Shown here in pieces: positions 1 to 11,596 of a DNA stretch of 64,000 nt; within the stretch, counting starts at the first letter, position 1, and each line of letters starts with the position of its first letter. Source of the DNA: Morella rubra (taxonomy: Eukaryota > Streptophyta > Magnoliopsida > Fagales > Myricaceae); contig CM025850.1 of the NCBI GenBank assembly GCA_003952965.2, positions 30,553,024 to 30,617,023 of the forward strand, in the 5' to 3' direction. The position numbers and the translations under genes are program-made. The notes beneath the pieces are model-generated. The model ran no database searches. It worked only from the letters and a program-made list of their open reading frames with translations, and was not told the origin of the DNA.

Positions 1-1780
1 ACCTTGGACAATATTCTTGTTAGTAGTATCCGACACGTGGGATCATGACAGCCGCGGATTTTTTTCCTTTCTTTTCTCTAATATTTGTCGTCTTCTCGCC
101 AAGAGTTTTATAAACGAGGATAAATATGATTGGCCACTAGCATACTCTGTTAGCATTTAAAATGAGAAGAATGAGGTGTTGAATGTGGCAGAGAAACGTG
201 GCTGGACGTGAGTGGCTGAGAAAGCGGAAGGAGGTGGAGGTGGAGGTGGGGCTGAGTTGGAACGTTAATTTGGGTTTGGGGGTCGGTGGTGGTGATTGAA
301 TTGTCAACTTGGTCGGTTTCAGTCACGCCTCACTGTGTGTGACGGTAATATCACAGTACCCATGTGATTTTGACCTGTCCATTTGCGGTTCTCCTACGCC
401 GTCAATGGTAGGTCAGCCTACTATTACTCCGCGACGCGTGTCATCTTACGAGAGACTCATTCTGCTACACCAAATATCACTTTGGTTCCTCCACCTTTCC
501 CTCTCTTAAACTTGCAAATATGCTAAAAAAACAAAAACACTTGAAAATATAGATAACACTGGAAGATTATTCTGATTTATTGATGATATTTTATTATTTT
601 TTTCATTCTAAAAGAGAAAATTTATAATATTTGTTGGAACGTTACAGAGTGTACACTATCTCGGATAAATTAAAAGTTACAGAACTCATACGTTAAACTA
701 TTTAATTCAAATAAGAAATTAAAAAATGACCTTCGTTCAATTTAATTATTTTCCTTTTGTTTTGAGCAACGAGAAATGTTACATATTTAGGTAGTTCTTA
801 ATTGAAATATTAAATAAATTAAAGGCTTTAAACTTCAATTAACAATGTAATGAGATCGTTTGGAAGTTGGAACAGCAATTATAGAGTAATTTTGCCATTT
901 TGCTTCTAAAACTGAAAAGAATCGAGTTGTTGAATTAATCGTAAAATTTTATTTGCATTAATTTTGAAATATTATATGTTTCCTACTAGAGATTAGCAAT
1001 TTATGTTTGATTAGATACATGAATTAATGGAACTTTGATTCCCAATTCTTGCTTAATTTGGTCAAATCCTGGTCTTTTTCGGGAGTGTTCGTTTGTCAAA
1101 ATTTTAGAAAATATTTTTGAAATTTTAAGAATCTTTACTTTATTGAAATTTATTAGGATTATGAAAAGTAGAGTGTGTATGTGTAAAAAGTTAAAAATTT
1201 TGAAATGTATTTATTTTGCTAAAAATTTCTATATCCCAAAATTTTAGGAAAAAGAACACTAAGTTGATATAATGATTGAACATTTAAAGAGCGTTTGTCA
1301 CTACATTTGATCGAAATCTTAAGCTTCCCATTGATTGTGTAAAGTTTCTTCTATACTTTAAGACTTTGGTTTGAAACCCTTGGTTCAATTTTTTCCTTCT
1401 TTACCAATTACGTCTTACAACAATTATCTGCAAAAATAAAGAAAAACAAGCAGGATCAACTTTCAGAAATGACTCAAATGAGAGAGTGAGAGAGAGGACC
1501 AAAAAAAACTTTTGAAAATCGACCTACGCCGAACTGTGGCACGAATATTATTTGTCCATATTATCGAAGTATCAGTGAAGCCTGAGCGACCCGTTTAGAA
1601 CTTTACTCGAATTCACATGCATTGGAAAGCGAATCAGAGCGGGCCAGAGAAGCACAGACATTTGCCAAACTGTGGGGCCACGGACAGTGAAAGAAAGGAA
1701 AGCTGGTGAGATGGGGCGGCAAAGCTTCAAGTTTATTAATCAATAACAAGCTCACTCGACTCTAATTAGTAATTACCCCC
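1..1780. other. Upstream noncoding DNA of the aquaporin gene
   Basis: No supported gene. The stretch is AT-rich, with a G-box core (CACGTG) near 34-39. Short open frames at 309-509 and 1035-1247 have no recognisable domain and are probably chance. The last few hundred bases presumably contain the aquaporin promoter. Confidence 0.6.
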
Positions 1781-1790
1781 AATATATATA
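1781..1790 (+). promoter_or_regulatory. TATA box of the PIP2 gene
   Basis: The motif aatatatata lies about 122-131 bases upstream of the aquaporin ATG at 1912. That leaves room for a 5' leader of roughly 90-100 bases. It is the best TATA match in the near upstream region; the transcription start is inferred, not seen. Confidence 0.55.
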
Positions 1791-1911
1791 CCCCCAATTC
1801 CACAGTCTGTTTCCATCAACAGGGAGGCACTCTTCTACCTCAACAGAGCTCTCATCTCTTAGCTTTCTTGGCTCTCTTTCTCTTGCGTTCACCCCAGCTA
1901 GCTTGAGTGCT

Positions 1912-3136
1912 ATGGCAAAGGACATTGAAGTTGCAGGGCAGGGCGGGTTCCCCGCCAAGGACTACCATGACCCACCACCAGCACCACTGGTTGATGCTGA
2001 GGAGCTCACCAAGTGGTCCTTCTACAGAGCTATCATCGCAGAGTTCATTGCCACGCTCTTGTTCTTGTACATAACTGTGTTGACTGTTATTGGATACAAG
2101 AGCCAAACTGACCCAACCAAGGGCGGTGACGACTGTGGCGGCGTTGGAATTCTTGGCATAGCTTGGGCCTTTGGTGGTATGATCTTCGTCCTTGTTTACT
2201 GCACGGCCGGTATTTCAGGTGAGTATTTTATACTAGTAAAACCAGAACGGAAGAGAGATGTGATTTGTAGCATATGGCTTATGATTTTACTGAACTGTGC
2301 AGGAGGGCATATCAACCCCGCGGTGACATTCGGGCTGTTCCTCGCTAGGAAGGTCTCGCTGGTCCGAGCCGTTTTGTACATGGTAGCTCAGTGCTTGGGA
2401 GCCATTTGCGGGGTTGGTTTGGTAAAGGCGTTCCAGAAAGCTTACTTTGTCAAGTACGGCGGTGGGGCAAACGAGCTTGCTGCCGGATACAGCAAGGGCA
2501 CCGGATTGGCCGCTGAGATCATCGGTACCTTTGTGCTTGTCTACACCGTCTTCTCTGCCACTGATCCCAAGAGGAACGCAAGGGATTCCCATGTTCCCGT
2601 AAGTACCATTCAGTCAAAGCCATAACTAAAAGCATGTTAAGACTCCAGTCAAAAGCCGTTTACTGGTCAGAAGTGAAAATGGAGACGATTTTTGGAAGAT
2701 AATTTGAACAATTCAACTACTTTTTGTTGTCAATTCGATTTTAATCGATCTTGTTTTCCTTGTCAATTAAAGGTCTTGGCACCACTCCCAATCGGATTTG
2801 CGGTGTTCATGGTTCACCTGGCCACCATTCCAATCACCGGAACTGGTATCAATCCTGCCCGGAGTTTCGGAGCTGGGATATCTAAGTGGATAAGGCCTGG
2901 GACGACCAAAAAAATTCCCCCCCCCCCCCCCCCCCCCCCCCCTTTTTCTCTTAATTAAATTATGTTACCCAGTGGTCCTGACCTAAAAAAATTTGTCTTT
3001 TTGATGGAATTTGCAGTGGATTTTCTGGGTCGGACCATTCGCTGGTGCTGCTATTGCTGCATTCTATTACCAGTACATTCTGAGGGCCGGCGCTGTTAAA
3101 GCTCTAGGGTCCTTCAGGAGCTCTTCCACCATATAA
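1912..3136 (+). CDS. PIP2: Plasma-membrane aquaporin, PIP2 type (four exons; exon 3 damaged or mis-assembled)
   Basis: Plasma-membrane water channel of the MIP family. Exons: 1912-2218, 2303-2598, 2773 to about 2909, and 3017-3136, with GT-AG borders for introns 1 and 2 and an AG acceptor for intron 3. The short N-terminus ([12 protein letters not shown], then [11 protein letters not shown]) and the end SFRSSSTI are typical of PIP2 rather than PIP1. Both channel boxes are present: HINPAVTF at the exon 1/2 join and NPARSF in exon 3. The loop segment [15 protein letters not shown] and the ending WIFWVGPF...[13 protein letters not shown] also match. The ATG at 1912 is chosen over an upstream in-frame TTG. 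Oddities: in exon 3 the conserved DKAWDDQ (2889-2909) reads in a different frame from NPARSF, so one base is missing between about 2870 and 2888. No GT donor follows 2909; a C26 run does. This may be an assembly error or a recent pseudogene. Confidence 0.9.
2917..2942. repeat. 26-base poly-C homopolymer
   Basis: An uninterrupted run of 26 cytosines in intron 3 of the PIP2 gene, directly after the expected end of exon 3. Such a run is rare in plant DNA and is a classic place for polymerase slippage or base-calling error. Confidence 0.95.
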
Positions 3137-3739
3137 ACGAGCAAAAAACAAGCCTTGCTGCTCACCAATTTGCGTCAAGAATCAAGAGCAGTGGCTGTTC
3201 TAGACGGCCCAGGGAGGGTTTTTGGAATTTGCACATTGTTATCTTTATGGCAAGAATGCCCTTTGTCTGTCTTCCATGTTCTGGGCCCTCGTTTTAAATG
3301 AGCCTGGTGTTGTCATCCATCCCATCTTCGTTTACCGTGTACTCACGACTCACGAGGTTATGGTCAAATTTATCCCAAGTGCTTCTGTGTTTCTACTTCT
3401 TTTCCGTCACTGGTGACGCATAAATGAAAACTCCTGCTTTCTAATTGGAGGAAACATATTGCTATAATAAGTATTCTAACTATTTAATATTTATATTTAT
3501 ATAATGAGGACACGAAAAAAAAAAGAAAAAAAAGAGAAGGTAAATCTCGGCCTTGTGCAATCTTTTTATATCACACAAATGTTGTTATTATACTTTGGGG
3601 ATGATCTCCTCGTAAGTATCGTGTAAATAAAAATACTTCTGATTCTGTTTGTCAATTAATTTTTTTTTTTTCTCATTCATTCGAACGGTTGAAATATTTT
3701 AATGAAACATCTTGGAATGTTTTAATACCTTATTTTGTA
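3137..3739. other. Aquaporin 3' flank
   Basis: 3' UTR and downstream DNA of the PIP2 gene, followed by A-rich and T-rich low-complexity sequence. No gene is seen; the frame at 3222-3416 lies in the probable UTR and has no recognisable domain. Confidence 0.55.
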
Positions 3740-4222
3740 ATTATTTTTTGTACCCATGTAGATATATATATATATATATATATATAGGCAGTTTTAACGT
3801 GTGAAACTCTTTGAACGATGAGTTAGTAATTTCATGCCCAAAAACAGTGGGTTAGTGATTCCAGTGCAATAAAGCTTCAAACTTGTGAGGTTAAAAAAAT
3901 TAAATTATACATCAAACCCAATTAGTTAAAAAACATATATTTTCAAATTTTTGGGTCAACACTGTCATGTCTCTCTATTGAGTGTGGATCTCCTCTCACA
4001 TTTCGTCTGGGACGAATGAAGTAGGTCTGGTTTCTCTTTGCTTCCTCTCTTCACTGGTCTCGTTACTTTTATTTTTTATTTTATATAACGGAAATTTTTG
4101 AGTGCTTTGTAGACTAAAATAGATTTAATCCATTTTGGATGCATTGCGAGGTCTTACTGTTCTAGACAAATTTCGAAAAATTAATGTAGACTTATCGTCC
4201 CATGACTCTCAGTTAAGTAGGC
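3740..4222 (+). repeat. Dispersed repeat R1, copy 1
   Basis: About 480 bases that recur in the same orientation at 10012-10575. Shared blocks include GTACCCATGTAGAT, GGCAGTTTTAACG, GAGTTAGTAATTTCATGCCC, CATCAAACCCAATTAGTTAA and AGATTTAATCCATTTTGGAT. An AT dinucleotide run (about 3763-3785) sits inside this copy but is nearly absent from the other. Family not recognised; no coding capacity. Confidence 0.8.
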
Positions 4223-5587
4223 TACATGGTGAGAGCCCCTAATGGCCCGATACAAGAAACATGGGCATGGATGATGCAGCCCTTGACAGCAGCTTATAAT
4301 AGGCACCTTCATTTGTTCCCTTTCATGCTCAAATAATACAAGAAAAAATACAAGAAGGATCTCGTTGGGGACACTTGTGGTTATCCACGTAGCCTAATAT
4401 AATAAGCAATAAGTAAATAATTTAGAGAAGCTAATTTTTAAATCCTAAGAGGAATGAAAAATGTGGCTGATTCAAGGACCAACAATGTGGTCAATGTTTA
4501 TAATCCAGAGAATCAAAAAATACGCAACTCGAGCTCACATGGTCCGTGCGTTTTATCCTGCTGTCCCTTTCAATTTTCCTCATCTCGATTTTGGGTAAAC
4601 TTCTATCCAGCTGTCTGGTAGGAATGTCAGATTTATTCCAATCAAGAAGATTATACTCATGCTATTTACAACACCGCATGATCTGATCTGATCTTTGTTC
4701 AATTAATTATATTTTTCGTGGCCATTATTTAACTCCATACTTCACCAAAACACTCGGGAATAACACCATAGTTCTAAATTACCTATGCTTCTAATTGACG
4801 ATACAGAGGCATTGTACACAGTAGACGAATAAGTTGATTTATAGTCCATTTTTCGGAGTAAATCGGTTTCGAATTTCATATAATTTTTTTATGCAAAATA
4901 ATAAAGATGACCCAGATACGGGGATAAAACATCTCCAATGCTTAAGTCAGTATTTTGGTATTTCAATCTTTCTATTTCAAATCTTCAGAATCATTTACTT
5001 TTTTTTCTTCATGACACTTTACTTTTATAGTCTTTTCTCCACGTCCTCATGTTTTCTTTTTTTGAGAAACTTTGATCCCTCGTAGTATCGTGTTTCAAGG
5101 TGCACTCTTTACACGTCTCCATAATAGGCGGTTACATTGATAGTGAGAACTTCGGGACCGTGGGACTGCAACACGTGTTGTGTTTTTTTCTTCTTTCACG
5201 CTTGGTGCAATATAGACCCGATATCGTTGTTGGGCTTTTCGTGCGTATGATCATGTTCATCGAACCCAAATTGATTTGGGCTGGATTGATTCAGTTACTC
5301 TATCATCAACTGTGTTGTGAGAAATTGAAAAATTGTCCTATAATTACCTATTCCCAAGAGCAGAACTTCTGAGACATGTAGAAAAAACATACGGTAACAT
5401 ATTGGATTTTTGTCAAGATAAGACCAATAATTTAAGTGGAAAATTATGAGTTTATGGATAGGACCGGTAGAATTTGGTGTTTCTAGTAATCCAAAAAATC
5501 CCTATAAAAACCAGTATCAATAGCGAGAAAAATCGGAATTTTTCGATTCCCTCAAATAACTCTACATCTTAAAATGTATTTGGATAT
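4223..5587. other. Intergenic DNA, no gene seen
   Basis: AT-rich. Open frames at 4834-5085 and 5100-5372 are rich in Phe and Leu, match no family I know, and lack convincing context. Nothing else stands out. Confidence 0.5.
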
Positions 5588-5798
5588 TAAGGTGGTGTTT
5601 GTCACTCAATATTTCCACTTTCCAAAATTTTCACTCCAGTAAAATAACTCTCCAAAATTTTCTCTCCTTATCAAATCATTACTTTTCACTCTAAATAAAT
5701 ATAAAAAATTAATTCTAATTATCTCTTTTACTTTTTTTCTAATCCCGATACTCTAAAATTTCTACCACCCCAAAAATTTTCACATAAAAACACAACCT
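5588..5798 (+). mobile_element. AT-rich MITE-like repeat, copy 1
   Basis: About 210 bases bounded by short imperfect inverted ends: AGGTGGTGTTTG on the left and AAACACAACCT on the right. The interior is AT-rich and noncoding (ttcactctaaataaatata and similar). Diverged relatives lie at 6275-6400 (reverse), 8095-8295 (same strand) and 15580-15712 (reverse). The multi-copy, short, noncoding form with inverted ends fits a MITE; the superfamily is uncertain. Confidence 0.6.
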
Positions 5799-6274
5799 AA
5801 ATAGTTCATTCCAACGAAGTGGCCGTACGTAACTTCTCTTCGTACTAAAAATAATTGCCCCATAACTTGGTACTTTTTCTGTTTTCGTTTTATAGAGAGC
5901 CTGCTCTAGAACGTTTAATATTTAATATTTGGTTACTTTTTTAATCAGGAGGTAGCATGCAATGGCAGAGAAAAATAAATATGAAAAAAAAAAAAACTGA
6001 TAACAAAATGGAGACACGTGGTCATGGGCTGACCCACTCCACCCCTAGTTGGGCCTGTTATTGACATATTGTAGGCTCTGACAGTAGGAAAAGTATCGCG
6101 ATTTTTATTTCAAGCTAAATCAATTAAACCGTTACCGAAAGAACGAAATGATGAAGGCTGAAGCCCAGAGCTTATCTAATATGAACCCAAACTTCATGTT
6201 GGGCCGAAATCATCCAAAAACTTTTGGCCTAATCTAAAGAAATTCAGGAATAATAGCACGTCGAAGTATGGAAC

Positions 6275-6400
6275 GCGAAAAGTGATGATTTAAATGATTT
6301 TTTTATATTTATTGTGATGAAAATATATAATTTAATAGAAAAAAATAATTTATTTTATAATTATTTTATCAAACTAGCGAAAATCTTGACATGCAAACAC
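6275..6400 (-). mobile_element. MITE-like repeat, partial reverse copy
   Basis: The reverse complement resembles the 5588-5798 element: a gatgattt...ttatatttatt core, then ...ttattttatcaaa...gaaaatcttgacatgcaaacacc at the right edge. One end and part of the interior are missing or diverged. Confidence 0.45.
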
Positions 6401-6439
6401 CATATAGATCATCTGACTTTCGTAAGTCCAGAAGGAACT

Positions 6440-6870
6440 CTGTCTCCGAAATTGATTATCTTGAATCTCTGGCGTATATGTTTGGCGGCATTTTTGAAAC
6501 GCCAGCACAAGCGTGGTCTTTACCGGCGTTTTTAAAACCAGCAAAAGGGAGATCTTTAGCTACGTTTTCAAAAGACCAGAAAAAGTGTACTATTTAGTGC
6601 CGTTTGTAAAAAAAAATGCCGCAAAAGGTTGTCTGAAACGTTGCTAGATACCTTTAGCTTCGTTTAAAGGGAAACGTTGCAACAAAAACACCAACTGAAT
6701 TTAGGGCCTTTAGCTGTGTTTTCTGGCCGCTGGTATATATATACTTTCACCAGCGTTATCCTACCCCGACGCTGCAGCGTATAAAAATGCTGATAAAAAA
6801 GCGTTGGTGAAAGTTTACCAACATTATTTTGACTACCGCTGAAGATGGTATTTTTTTTTTAACAGTGACA
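6440..6870. mobile_element. CACTA-like non-autonomous element with palindromic subunits
   Basis: A cluster of short, imperfectly palindromic units built on gcgtttttgaaacgcc-type motifs, such as ggcggcatttttgaaacgcc and accggcgtttttaaaacc. The units recur every 40-60 bases with TTTAGC/GCTAAA links. The same style fills 22345-23085. Repeated subterminal units of this kind are typical of CACTA-type elements, but clear terminal CACTA ends were not found here. Confidence 0.45.
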
Positions 6871-8094
6871 GAATTGGATATGCTGAGTGATAGATACAAT
6901 TACATGCATTGAATATTATGTCTATCCCCTTTTAAATTAGAGAATTCAATTTCGAACAACAGATTAGAAAAGATATTAATCACCAAATAACCCTTTTCAC
7001 ATGAAGAACAATCAGACGGCCGTGATGCTGGCTTGTCCTAACTATTGTTGGCGATAACTTTAAGAACTACACCAGATTTATTTTTCCTCAATTTAATTAT
7101 AATGATTCCATATCCGTCGGCATCCTTTAAATTACAACTTAAAGTCTATGTATTATATTTATTAGTACTGATCAATGATATTGGAAGAATGGGTTATCTT
7201 GTCCCAGTTTATGCTTTGAAGGAGTCACACATACACCCTGTTAATATGTTCCTCGTCGCTAAGGGCATCTCCCAAGGGCGGAGGCTGTCGTGACATTTCT
7301 GATCGGGGCTGTTTTTACATCCCACGGTTTTGGTAGATCGCTTTGCCTGGTTCATCTTCAGCACAAGAGCACTCAATTAGTAAGCTATTATGCACTCTTT
7401 CCAGTGTAGCTGCTTCTAGGCAAATCTCCTCGTTGTCTTTGCACCCTATCTCTTATATCACTGAGCAGTCATTTAGGGGCCTTAGCTAATGATCTGAGTT
7501 GTTTCCCTCTTGACGATGAAACTTATTCCCCATCGTCTCACTGGCTGAATTTGCCCCTTGTTATTTTGAGTTCATATCTAATATTCTTGCCCAGTCCAAA
7601 TAACTATAGATCCAATTTTTGTTAGCATTTCGTTATCAACAAATTATTTAATCTAACTTTGTGAGCAACATAACGTGATCTCTTTATTCACTCGATTATC
7701 TTTTTCTGGATGATATATACATTTGTTCGTGCATAACGTGACCATCTCTAAATAATCTCAGAAACAAAAATTAACAAAAACAAAAGGAAAAAAAATACAA
7801 GAAGAACGAAAAAAATGAATCCACCCCCGGTGCAACCACTCCGCTTGAGGTGGATTGTTTTCTCTCTTTCTTTTTTCTTTTTTTTTTGTTAATTTTCGAT
7901 TTTTGTAGTTGGTATTATTTTAATTTTACTGTTTTTTTAATTTTTTAATTTGTAACCATAAAGTACTTTTCTCCTGTAATTTTTAGTAATTTTTATGATT
8001 TTCTTTAATTTTTGAAACTGTTAAAGTGATATGGCCTTTTTAATTAACCCTAAATTGCGTTTTTTTTTTTTGAGTACAGGTCAAAAGTTACAAG
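6871..8094. other. Intergenic DNA, no gene seen
   Basis: No conserved gene. The frame at 7045-7293 has no recognisable domain. From about 7770 the DNA becomes strongly A/T homopolymeric. Confidence 0.5.
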
Positions 8095-8295
8095 TCTAAA
8101 TCGTTTGTCTCCAAACCCAAAATTTTAGTATAATAAAATAATTACAATATAATCTTTCTTTTTTCATCAAATTATTTATTTTTACTAAATAAATATAAAA
8201 AAATTCATTCAAATTACTTTTCTCTTCATTTTTTCATAAATTCTAATATTTAGAATTTTATCCTCACAAAATTTTAGTATTTAAACACTGTTGAA
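8095..8295 (+). mobile_element. MITE-like repeat, copy 3
   Basis: Resembles 5588-5798 in the same orientation: aaaattttagtataataaaat, then tcatcaaattatttatttttac, ctaaataaatataaaaaa, and an aaaattttagtatttaaacac end. Terminal repeats are eroded. Confidence 0.45.
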
Positions 8296-9111
8296 CAATC
8301 TTCCTAATTGGTTTGATTGCATCCCACTTAGGTAAAGTAGCACCAGTTTTTTTTTTTTTTTTTGACAAATATTAATATGAAAAGACAACATGAAAGCATA
8401 GGACAATAATTACAATTAAAAAGCAGAGTGCTGCTTCTGCCACGTCCATCCGCATCCAACATGGACCATGAGCTTTTGCTTCTGCTCTGATCTTCTTTCT
8501 CCGTTTGGGAAGAGCTCCATGGATGACTCTATAAAGAAATAAAGCAGGAATTATTTACTTCACTTTTTCACTTTGTGGTATTGGTGAAAAAGATGTTAGA
8601 AAAAGAAGGGTATTAATGTAAAAGACAGCAGTTATTGCCAAGGTGTAAAGGATAGCATTGAGGGCGGTATGTTCGTGTTGAGTTTTTTTTGTAGGATTTG
8701 TATCCTATTTTATTTTTACAATCCAAACATTACAACATACACGTATTTTAATACAACACTTTATTACCTTTTTTACACACACCAATCCCTTTTAACAACT
8801 TATATACGCACACCAATACAACTTTAACATCACCTAAATATTCACAATTTCATCAAAATCCTAAAGATTTCATGAAAACGAACATCACCCAAGTCTTTGG
8901 CGCGTCACTGAAGCGGCCTTCTCAAATAGTGCAACAGAGGGATTAAGAATTTAAGAGTTCTCTTCCATTTCTTCTCTTGGATGTTTAAGTCAAAAAGCTC
9001 AGCCTTGTGGGAAGTCGAAAGTGGAAGGAAAACTATTGACCCCTAGTCTTCTGGGACTGAACCTAATCGATCTTCTCAAATTTTAGAAAAGAAAATAAAA
9101 AAAAGTTAAAA
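8296..9111. other. Intergenic DNA, no gene seen
   Basis: AT-rich noncoding sequence. A stretch around 8640-8890 (gggcggtatgttcgtgttga ... tcatgaaaacgaacatcacc) has imperfect inverted ends and may be a further small MITE. Confidence 0.4.
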
Positions 9112-9655
9112 TATTCATTTCATTCTTGAGTTTTTACTATTTTTAACAAATAATCTTTCTATTTTTAACTTGATTACAGATGTCTCTGAGTTTATAATTT
9201 TTATCAAATAAATATTTTTTTTTAAAATTTTATTCTCAAAATTAATGATTCACACGCTAACTTCAATTATAAGTTCACACGTGTAATCCAAAAACTAAAA
9301 TAAAGTGACTCATAACTTTTTAAAGTTTTTTTCTTCTTAATTTTTTGTATTTTTAAAATAGTTTAAATAGTTTACTTTTTTTATTATTTAAAAAATACAA
9401 AATTAAGAATTTTTTTTTTTTAAAAAAACTTCCAAAAATTACCAGTCAAGTGATTTTAATTTTAGTTGACATGTGTATTGGAACTAACGTATGAATCATT
9501 AACTTTATTGATAAAAGAATAACAAAAGGAAAAAAAGTTTAACAAAAGGATTTGTTTGATAAAAATTGCAAATTCAAGAATTTTATGATTAATTTAAAAA
9601 TTCAAGAATTATTTATTAAAATAGGTCAAAATTCAGGAACCAAATCGATATATAA
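9112..9655. repeat. Foldback: about 540-bp imperfect palindrome
   Basis: The left arm (about 9112-9375) is matched in order by the reverse complement of the right arm (about 9385-9655). Paired blocks include aatgattcacacgctaact with aatgattcatacgttagtt, ataatttttatcaaataaat with gcaatttttatcaaacaaat, and taacaaataatcttt with taataaataattctt. The centre is near 9380. No open frame. It fits a foldback transposon or a large MITE, and the transcript would be a long hairpin. Confidence 0.75.
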
Positions 9656-9899
9656 ACCATAAAAAAATTATACAAATCTCCTCAAACTAACATCTTATTT
9701 GTAAGTAATTACCAGCGCACAAATTATATATAAATATAGATCGGCGGTGGGGGTGGAAATAACGTTACTACAAGTCTTTGGCTTTTTGGTAAATCAGGAT
9801 TCAGGTATTCTCATCTCCGACAAGGAGTAGAAAGATGCTTCCGACGTTCCACTTTTCTTTCCTTTTTTTTCTCTGGTGTTGGGCAAAAAGATAAAGCTT

Positions 9900-9978
9900 A
9901 TCGGACACCCAGATCTGGAATATCTACTTTAGGATTTTCTCCACCACGAAGACTGCTCGGATTTCCTGCAACTTAAAA
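9900..9978 (+). repeat. Dispersed repeat R2, copy 1
   Basis: The block acccagatctggaatatctac...ggattttctccac...cggatttcctgcaactt recurs at 17268-17370 in the same order and orientation. In the second copy about 25 extra bases lie between the first two blocks. Confidence 0.7.
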
Positions 9979-10011
9979 TTTATTTGAAATTTATTTATTG
10001 TTTTTACTCTG

Positions 10012-10575
10012 TTGTACCCATGTAGATCTCTATATAGGCAGTTTTAACGGGTGAAACTCTTTCAACAATGAGTTAGTAATTTCATGCCCAAAAACAAAAG
10101 GGACGTTAGTGATTTCAGTGCAATAGTACGTTAAACTTTTGCCCCTAAAAAAAATTCAATTGAAAAAATAGGAACGATAGTTTGAAGATATTGTCCTATT
10201 AAAAATAGTGATTTTTGAGGAACAATATGGGAAGGTGGTTTATTATCATACATCAAACCCAATTAGTTAAAACAAAAAAAATATCGTACATGAAAAAAAA
10301 TATATTTTCAATTTTTTGAGACAAACTCTGTCATGTCTCTTTTTAAACCACCAGTCTATTGAGTGTGTATCTCTCCTCACACTTCGTTTGGGATGAATGA
10401 AGTAGGTCTAGCTTTTCTCTCCTTCCTCTCTTCATCCATTTTCCGTTACTTAAATAGATTTAATCCATTTTGGATATACTGTGAAGTGCGAGGTCTTAAG
10501 GTTCCTGACAAATTTTAAAAAATTAACGTAGACTTCTCATCCCACGATTCTCACTTAAATAGGTTCTAATACGTT
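10012..10575 (+). repeat. Dispersed repeat R1, copy 2
   Basis: Same orientation as 3740-4222, about 6.3 kb away, with several insertions relative to it (for example around 10125-10250). Homology runs from GTACCCATGTAGATCTC to about AACGTAGACTTCTCATCCCA. Noncoding. Confidence 0.8.
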
Positions 10576-10790
10576 TCACACTAAGAATTGAACTTGGGAT
10601 TATGCCCATAGCCACTAAGACAACCCAATTTTTCAATTTGTTTTCTTTTTTTTTTTTTTACTGAATAATTACGAGTTAAAATTTTCAAACTTTCACCCAT
10701 CTCTACTATTATCTATCCGTCATTGTGGTACATAGTCCACTTTTCATTCCTTTAGTTTAGTTATAATGATAAATAAAATTAACCTATTTC

Positions 10791-10870
10791 TGATTGGCTA
10801 AGTAGTTGGAGCACACTTAGAACTCTGTGGTGAGGGTCTCGAGTTTGATTTCTCACGAACATGAATCGGT
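10791..10870 (+). mobile_element. SINE-like tRNA-derived head
   Basis: Contains a Pol III box A-like segment (tggctaagtagttggagc) and, about 35 bases on, a box B-like segment (gagtttgatttc). The spacing is that of a tRNA-derived SINE head. No clear tail or target-site duplication was found, so length and identity are uncertain. Confidence 0.4.
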
Positions 10871-11026
10871 GATTTAACTGAAAGTTAAAGTTGTGGCTGT
10901 TCAGCCATATCAAAGTTTGGTCGTGGTGTTAGGGTCTTACTCACGCTTTAACTCTCTAAAGCTTTCCCATCTTTGCTTTCATTCTTCCTGCGGCTTCTAT
11001 TCCCTCTACTCGTCTCATCGAATAGC

Positions 11027-11053
11027 CTCTCTCTCTCTCTCTCTCTCTCTCTC
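11027..11053 (+). repeat. CT microsatellite
   Basis: A 27-base uninterrupted CT run, about 540 bases upstream of the rhabdovirus-like frame. Pyrimidine runs of this kind are common near plant transcription starts, so it may mark a host promoter or leader; that is inference. Confidence 0.9.
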
Positions 11054-11454
11054 GGGAAGATGCAATTTTGACTTGAAAATATATGGATACAGCGTTGTAG
11101 ACGGAGACTCAAGCATCCTGTGGTTGAAAAAGGCGCAAATTTCAGGTTGTCTTTGATTCTATGGCTTTCTGATTTCTCCATTTTATTTTCGTATGTCTTC
11201 AGAAGGAGTGTTTGATGCAAGAAAAATTGGTAGAAGGTGCTGATCTCTTGATTTTTAAAGAAAATGTGAATATTGATTCTTCCCCAAGTGGAGTTCTTCG
11301 TTTTTAAGCCGATTTGATCGTGCTCTTTTTCTTTTATTTTTAAGCCGATTTGTTAGATTTTAATCGAGCCGAGCTCGAACGCCACTCCTAAAGCTAGATT
11401 CGAGTTCGATCCGAGTTCGAGCATGCGTATTCTGCATTCGAGCTGTGTTTGAAC

Positions 11455-11525
11455 CGTCGAATACAACCTTATTTTCTGCTATTCGTAGTGCTTGCTCATT
11501 TCAAGGTGGCTGAGTCGACTCTTCT
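11455..11525 (+). repeat. Dispersed repeat R3, copy 1
   Basis: The segment ctattcgtagtgcttgctc...tttcaag...ggctgag...cttttatt recurs at 18270-18352. Here it ends about 70 bases before the rhabdovirus-like frame; the other copy lies upstream of the receptor kinase gene. R2 and R3 occur in the same order at both places, which suggests a diverged duplicated block. Confidence 0.65.
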
Positions 11526-11596
11526 TTTATTTTTATGTGTCTAAACTGTTCCTGTCGCTGCTATTATTTCTCCAGTTCTAATAAGTCACGAAGATC

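Noticed and set aside
1903-1911. Upstream in-frame TTG start for PIP2
   Set aside because: The ATG at 1912 gives the family N-terminus; TTG starts are not expected in plant nuclear genes.
2692-2958. Separate 88-residue frame ending in poly-Pro
   Set aside because: It is PIP2 exon 3 read into the poly-C run, not an independent gene.
4834-5372. Two neighbouring hydrophobic open frames
   Set aside because: Composition-driven Phe/Leu-rich frames in AT-rich DNA without family match or splice context.
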